Origin: Alphaproteobacteria bacterium UBA4588
Lineage (GTDB): Bacteria; Pseudomonadota; Alphaproteobacteria; Puniceispirillales; Puniceispirillaceae
Assembly (NCBI GenBank): GCA_002387605.1
Contig: DGJU01000075.1
Location: forward strand, 1,297 to 28,449
Length of the DNA: 27,153 nucleotides
Reading direction: 5' to 3'
In this document: positions 23,277 through 27,153 of the stretch, in pieces
Numbering within the stretch: position 1 is the stretch's first letter
How the letters are laid out: each line of letters opens with the position of its first letter
Position numbers and translations under genes: made by a program
Notes under the pieces: model-generated
Database searches by the model: none
Told to the model about the DNA's origin: nothing
What the model saw: the letters and a program-made list of their open reading frames with translations, nothing else

Positions 23277-23347
23277 TGGGGCAGCGTATTTTCGGATATT
23301 GGCTCGTTTTAGTGTCCGTTGATTATCAAGCTGCCCTAATATCTGAG
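23277..23347 (+). promoter_or_regulatory. sucA leader with interleaved complementary segments
   Basis: Helix A: GGGCAGC (23279-23285) with GCTGCCC (23330-23336), perfect, extendable to nine pairs with one G-U. Helix B: TTCGGATATT (23291-23300) with AATATCTGAG (23338-23347), ten pairs including two G-U. The four strands alternate A, B, A, B, so the two helices are a pseudoknot or mutually exclusive; the 5-nt link between the first two strands makes full simultaneous pairing unlikely. TTGAT-T-ATCAA (23319-23329) is a small palindrome inside. Short frames start at 23269 (MLSGAAYFRILARFSVR) and 23350 (MMQVMLALYMFFG). Confidence 0.5.
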
Positions 23348-23417
23348 GAATGATGCAGGTGATGCTTGCTCTGTATATGTTTTTCGGGTGATATTAAAGA
23401 TTAGGTAAGTGTGTATT

Positions 23418-23445
23418 TGCGCGTAGCAAAACTTTGTGCGCGTAG
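23418..23445. repeat. Direct repeat TGCGCGTAG before sucA
   Basis: TGCGCGTAG occurs at 23418-23426 and 23437-23445, 19 bp apart start to start, ending eight bases before the sucA Shine-Dalgarno AAGGAG (23453-23458). CAAA-AC-TTTG lies between them. It could be a paired protein-binding site on DNA or RNA. Confidence 0.6.
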
Positions 23446-23464
23446 GTCAAATAAGGAGAGTGTG

Positions 23465-26368
23465 GTGGATACAAGCTTTCTGTCGGGGGCTAATGCAACC
23501 TTTATCGCTGACATGCAGCGTGAATGGATACAAAACCCCCACTCGGTCGCGCCTGAATGGGCAGAATGGTTCTCATCAATCGGCGTGCTGTCTGACCAGA
23601 TAGAAGTTCGCCCAGATTGGGGTAACGCGCCCACGCAAGTGGTTGGTGCTCATGATGTGCAAGCCTCTATTAAGGCTGTGGCCAAGGGTATAGCTGGCAA
23701 TCGTGACCTGATGGCAGATGATGTCCGTTCAGCAACTCTTGATAGTCTGAGGGCTATCATGTTGATAAGGGCCTACCGGATAAGAGGCCATCTGCTGGCT
23801 CATCTGGACCCACTTGATTTACAGGAAAAAGAAATCCATCCAGAACTGGATCCCGCCAGTTATGGTTTTACTGATGAAGATATGGACCGCCCGATTTTTA
23901 TTAATCATGTGCTGGGCCTTGAAACAGCGACACTGAATGAAATTCTGGAAGTCGTGCGTAACACCTATTGTTCGACCATTGGTGTTGAATTTATGCATAT
24001 TCAGGATCCGGCCCAGAAAGCCTGGGTTCAGGAGCGTATTGAAGCCATTGGCAACCGCACCGAATTTACCGAACGCGGTAAGGCTGCAATTTATGAGAAG
24101 CTTGTTGCAACCGAGAATTTCGAGCGGTTCCTGCATAAAAAATATGTTGGCACAAAGCGCTTCGGTCTTGATGGCGGTGAAGCACTGATTCCGGGAATCG
24201 AGCAGATTCTAAAAAGAGGTGGTCAGCTTGGCCTAAAAGAAGTTGTTATCGGCATGCCCCATAGAGGCCGGTTAAACGTGCTTAATAACGTTATGGACAA
24301 GCCGTTTAGAGCTATTATATCAGAATTTTTAGGCAATCCTGCTAATCCAGAAGAAGCAGGTGGTTCTGGCGATGTAAAATATCATATGGGCGTGTCTTCA
24401 GACCGCGTTTTTGATGATAATGAAATTCATCTTTCGCTTGCGCCAAATCCCTCTCACCTTGAAATTGTTGACCCTATTGTAATTGGCCGTGTGCGGGCAA
24501 AACAGGATCAGCTTGGCGATATAGAACGCACAGAAGTTCTTGGTATTCTGCTCCATGGTGATGCTGCTTTTGCTGGTCAGGGCGTTGTTGCTGAAACATT
24601 TGATTTCTCGGCGTTGCGCGGCTATCGCACGGGCGGTACGATCCATATCATCGTGAATAATCAGATTGGCTTTACAACAAGCCCAGCCTATTCACGTTCA
24701 TCACCCTATCCGACTGATGTGGCAAAAATGGTCATGGCGCCTATTTTCCACGTGAATGGTGACGATCCTGAGGCCGTTGTTCATGCGGCGCGAATTGCAG
24801 TGGAATTCAAACAGCAATTCCATGCTGACGTCATTATCGACATGTTCTGTTATCGGCGGTTTGGTCATAATGAAGGCGATGAGCCGTCCTTTACGCAGCC
24901 CTTAATGTATAAAAAAATCAAGGAGCACCCAACGACCAGAGAAATCTATGCACAACAGCTGGTCTCAGAAGGTGTTTTTACAGCCGACCAAGCCAATAAT
25001 ATTGTCGAGGAACATCTTAAATTCCTAGATGAAGAATTTGAAGCTGGCACAACCTTTAAGCAAAATAAAGCTGATTGGCTCGAAGGGAAATGGACCGGCC
25101 TTAACAAAGCGCATGGTGATGACTGGCGCGGTGAGACATCTAGTGCGCTCGAAGATTTGAAAAAAATTGGTGATGTCATGACAACGATTCCTGCAAATAT
25201 GCAGGTGAATGGCAAACTCCAACGGGTTGTTGATAACCGGAAAAAAGCGATCGAATCAGGTGAGGGCCTTGACTGGGCAACAGCTGAGCATCTGGCTTTT
25301 GGCACACTCCTGCTGGAAGGATATGCGGTACGCTTGTCTGGGCAGGATAGTGGCAGAGGAACATTCAGTCAGAGGCATTCTGTGTTTGTTGACCAGAATT
25401 CTGAAGAGCGGTTCATCCCACTGGCAAATATCAATGATGAACAGGCGCGATTTGAAGTTATTGACTCGCCACTGTCAGAAGTTGCCGTCATGGGGTTTGA
25501 ATATGGCTATGCAATGGCAGAGCCAAATGCGCTTGTCATGTGGGAAGCTCAGTTTGGTGATTTTGCCAACGGCGCTCAGGTTGTTATTGACCAATTCATT
25601 AGCTCGGGCGAAGCAAAGTGGCTTCGGATGAACGGTTTGGTTCTGCTTCTGCCGCATGGCTATGAAGGCCAAGGACCAGAACATTCATCTGCTCGTCTGG
25701 AACGCTATCTTCAACTCTGTGCTGAAGATAATATGCAGGTTGTAAATTGTACAACACCTGCGAATTATTTCCATGTTCTACGCCGCCAGCTCAACCGGGA
25801 TTTCCGGAAGCCGCTGATCGTCATGACACCCAAAAGCCTGCTCCGTCATAAGAAGTGTATTTCGTCATTGTCAGACATGGCTGAGGGAACAAGCTTCCAC
25901 CGGGTGCTTGATGAAGCAGATGGCTCTATCAAGGCCAAGAATGTCCGCCGGGTCGTGATCTGTAGTGGTAAAGTCTATTATGATATCCTTGAAGAGCGTC
26001 AAACCCGCAAAAGTGAAGATGTAAAGATTGTTCGCCTAGAGCAAATTTATCCCTTCCCGGCAAAAAGGATGGCATCTATTTTGGCAGAAACGCCGCAAGC
26101 AGATGTTGTCTGGTGTCAGGAAGAGCCGCAAAATATGGGAAGCTGGACATTTGTTCGTGACTACCTAGAAGATGCAATGAGCGCTGCTGGCATGAGCCAG
26201 TCACGCCCAGCTTATGCAGGCCGAAAGGCAGCCGCCTCTCCTGCAACGGGTAGTGCTAGCCGGCATGCAGCAGAACAGGCAGCCCTTGTGGATGCCGCAC
26301 TTGACCTACAGAAGCAGAATAACGCTACTAGCCCCCATGCACCATCTGGTGCATCATTACCAAAGTGA
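23465..26368 (+). CDS. sucA: 2-Oxoglutarate dehydrogenase E1 component
   Basis: SucA is the thiamine-diphosphate E1 that decarboxylates 2-oxoglutarate and transfers the succinyl group to the SucB lipoyl domain. The 967-residue protein starts DTSFLSGANATFI after the initiator, typical of alphaproteobacteria. It contains GMPHRGRLNVL, HLSLAPNPSHLEIVDP, the thiamine-diphosphate motif from D366 (GDAAFAGQG) to N398 (NNQIGFTT), CYRRFGHNEGDEPSFTQP, DSGRGTFSQRH, and LLPHGYEGQGPEHSSARLER. It has the usual PATGSASRHAAEQAALVDAAL ending, then about 21 further polar residues (LQKQNNATSPHAPSG...). I chose GTG 23465, six bases from GGAG; GTG 23462 is too close and the open frame back to 23411 lacks signals. 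Confidence 0.97.
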   Translation: MDTSFLSGANATFIADMQREWIQNPHSVAPEWAEWFSSIGVLSDQIEVRPDWGNAPTQVVGAHDVQASIKAVAKGIAGNRDLMADDVRSATLDSLRAIMLIRAYRIRGHLLAHLDPLDLQEKEIHPELDPASYGFTDEDMDRPIFINHVLGLETATLNEILEVVRNTYCSTIGVEFMHIQDPAQKAWVQERIEAIGNRTEFTERGKAAIYEKLVATENFERFLHKKYVGTKRFGLDGGEALIPGIEQILKRGGQLGLKEVVIGMPHRGRLNVLNNVMDKPFRAIISEFLGNPANPEEAGGSGDVKYHMGVSSDRVFDDNEIHLSLAPNPSHLEIVDPIVIGRVRAKQDQLGDIERTEVLGILLHGDAAFAGQGVVAETFDFSALRGYRTGGTIHIIVNNQIGFTTSPAYSRSSPYPTDVAKMVMAPIFHVNGDDPEAVVHAARIAVEFKQQFHADVIIDMFCYRRFGHNEGDEPSFTQPLMYKKIKEHPTTREIYAQQLVSEGVFTADQANNIVEEHLKFLDEEFEAGTTFKQNKADWLEGKWTGLNKAHGDDWRGETSSALEDLKKIGDVMTTIPANMQVNGKLQRVVDNRKKAIESGEGLDWATAEHLAFGTLLLEGYAVRLSGQDSGRGTFSQRHSVFVDQNSEERFIPLANINDEQARFEVIDSPLSEVAVMGFEYGYAMAEPNALVMWEAQFGDFANGAQVVIDQFISSGEAKWLRMNGLVLLLPHGYEGQGPEHSSARLERYLQLCAEDNMQVVNCTTPANYFHVLRRQLNRDFRKPLIVMTPKSLLRHKKCISSLSDMAEGTSFHRVLDEADGSIKAKNVRRVVICSGKVYYDILEERQTRKSEDVKIVRLEQIYPFPAKRMASILAETPQADVVWCQEEPQNMGSWTFVRDYLEDAMSAAGMSQSRPAYAGRKAAASPATGSASRHAAEQAALVDAALDLQKQNNATSPHAPSGASLPK

Positions 26369-26385
26369 TATCAAAAGGAGATATC
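26367..26385 (+). promoter_or_regulatory. Hairpin presenting the sucB ribosome binding site
   Basis: GATATC (26367-26372) and GATATC (26380-26385) can form a 6-bp stem with AAAAGGA as the loop, so the Shine-Dalgarno AAAAGGAG lies in the loop and first closing base. The 5' arm overlaps the sucA TGA stop. The sucB ATG follows eight bases after the stem. Confidence 0.5.
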
Positions 26386-26392
26386 GAACATC

Positions 26393-27153
26393 ATGGCTAT
26401 CGAAATTAAAGTCCCTGTTTTGGGCGAATCAGTTGTCGAAGCAACAATCGCACGCTGGATAAAGCAAAAAGGCGATGCCGTCGCCGCTGACGAAGCTATT
26501 GTTGAGCTGGAAACAGACAAGGTAACACTGGAAGTGCCGTCACCGGTCGCAGGTGTTATCGAAGACATTGTTGCAGCAGAAGGCGCTGTTGTTGGTGTTG
26601 ACGCCCTTCTGGGACTTGTCACTGAAGGCGCTGTTGCAAGTGCAAAGCCGCCGCAGCCAAAACCTGCTGCTACACCTGCTGCGCCAAAAGCAGCGGCACC
26701 TGCCGCTCCTGCGCCAGTGGCTGCAACGTCGCACACGCTCTCACCTGCTGTGCGGAAGCTTGTCGAAGAAAATAATCTGAACCCAAGCGCTATTCCGGCG
26801 ACCGGCAAGGATGGCCGCCTGACAAAAGCCGATGTTCAGGATGCGATTACCAAAGGTATTGGCAAAGCCTCAGCGCCTGCCGCATCAGCTCCGGCAGCTC
26901 TTGGACCGCGTTCAAGTGATGTTCGCGAAGAACGTGTGCCAATGTCACGCTTGCGCCGGATTATTGCCCAGCGCCTGAAAGAGGCACAAAATACCGCAGC
27001 CATGCTGACCACCTTTAATGAAGTAGATATGACAGAAGTCATGAAGCTACGGGCTGCTTATAAAGATGATTTTGAGAAGAATCACGGCGTACGGCTTGGC
27101 TTTATGGGCTTTTTTGTTCGGGCTGTTATCAATGCCTTAAACGAATTTCCGGC
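26393..27153 (+). CDS. sucB: Dihydrolipoamide succinyltransferase (E2), 3' end outside window
   Basis: SucB forms the 24-subunit core of 2-oxoglutarate dehydrogenase and moves the succinyl group to CoA. The first 253 residues are visible with no stop. The lipoyl domain (1-~80) carries the lipoylated K43 in ELETDKVTLEVPSP. An Ala/Pro-rich hinge (about 82-111) leads to the peripheral subunit-binding domain LSPAVRKLVEENNLNPSAIPATGKDGRLTKADV. A second Ala/Pro linker is followed by the start of the catalytic domain (EERVPMSRLRRIIAQRLKEAQNTAAMLTTFNEVDM, GFMGFFVRAV). The catalytic His/Asp region lies beyond the edge. It starts 24 bases after the sucA stop, behind AAAAGGAG held in a possible hairpin; lpd is the likely next gene. 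Confidence 0.98.
   Translation, partial: MAIEIKVPVLGESVVEATIARWIKQKGDAVAADEAIVELETDKVTLEVPSPVAGVIEDIVAAEGAVVGVDALLGLVTEGAVASAKPPQPKPAATPAAPKAAAPAAPAPVAATSHTLSPAVRKLVEENNLNPSAIPATGKDGRLTKADVQDAITKGIGKASAPAASAPAALGPRSSDVREERVPMSRLRRIIAQRLKEAQNTAAMLTTFNEVDMTEVMKLRAAYKDDFEKNHGVRLGFMGFFVRAVINALNEFP

Noticed and set aside
1..27153. Mobile element, CRISPR array, phage, toxin-antitoxin or defence system
   Set aside because: No transposase, integrase, spaced repeats, or small paired genes were seen; every long frame belongs to conserved core genes in their expected order.

Overview
This window is a block of core metabolic and translation genes from a free-living alphaproteobacterium of moderate GC content. 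The gene orders dapF-mtaB-ftsY, ffh-rpsP-rimM-trmD-rplS-leuCDB-asd and sdhCDAB-zapE-mdh-sucCDAB are typical of Rhodospirillales-like lineages, and the short gaps and ATGA overlaps suggest a compact genome. A marine SAR116-like organism is a reasonable guess, but it rests on gene order and composition only; no 16S gene or other marker is present.

Layout. Positions 1-630 hold the 3' part of an unrecognised gene with an acidic, Ser-rich region. Positions 696-4653 hold xthA, dapF, mtaB and ftsY; the last three overlap at their ends and are probably co-transcribed. A reverse-strand YdcF/ElyC-like membrane gene (4666-5442), with a doubtful small reading frame behind it, separates ftsY from ffh. Positions 5748-9723 hold ffh, rpsP, rimM, trmD and rplS (protein targeting, ribosome assembly, tRNA m1G37). 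leuC, leuD, leuB and asd follow (9793-14094), ending tail to tail with a reverse-strand pyridoxal kinase gene. Positions 15224-19910 hold sdhCDAB and zapE. mdh (20155-21105) has a long leader and a strong intrinsic terminator. sucC, sucD, sucA and the 5' part of sucB (26393 to the edge) complete the block.

How the genes work together. The right half encodes a contiguous run of TCA-cycle enzymes: 2-oxoglutarate dehydrogenase E1 and E2, succinyl-CoA synthetase, succinate dehydrogenase and malate dehydrogenase. The left half joins SRP-dependent targeting (FtsY, Ffh) with ribosome maturation and with leucine and aspartate-family amino acid synthesis; dapF, at the far left, belongs to the lysine/peptidoglycan branch that begins at Asd.

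Novelty. I found no mobile element, CRISPR array, defence system, toxin-antitoxin pair, rRNA or tRNA. The genes are ordinary. The most interesting material is between them: a sucA leader with two long interleaved complementarities, an mdh leader with a short ORF and competing helices, paired hairpins before sdhC, a Shine-Dalgarno displayed in a hairpin loop before sucB, a 15-bp tandem repeat before asd, and 11-bp-phased repeats over a candidate leuC promoter. All of these are sequence observations that need comparison with related genomes before any function is claimed.
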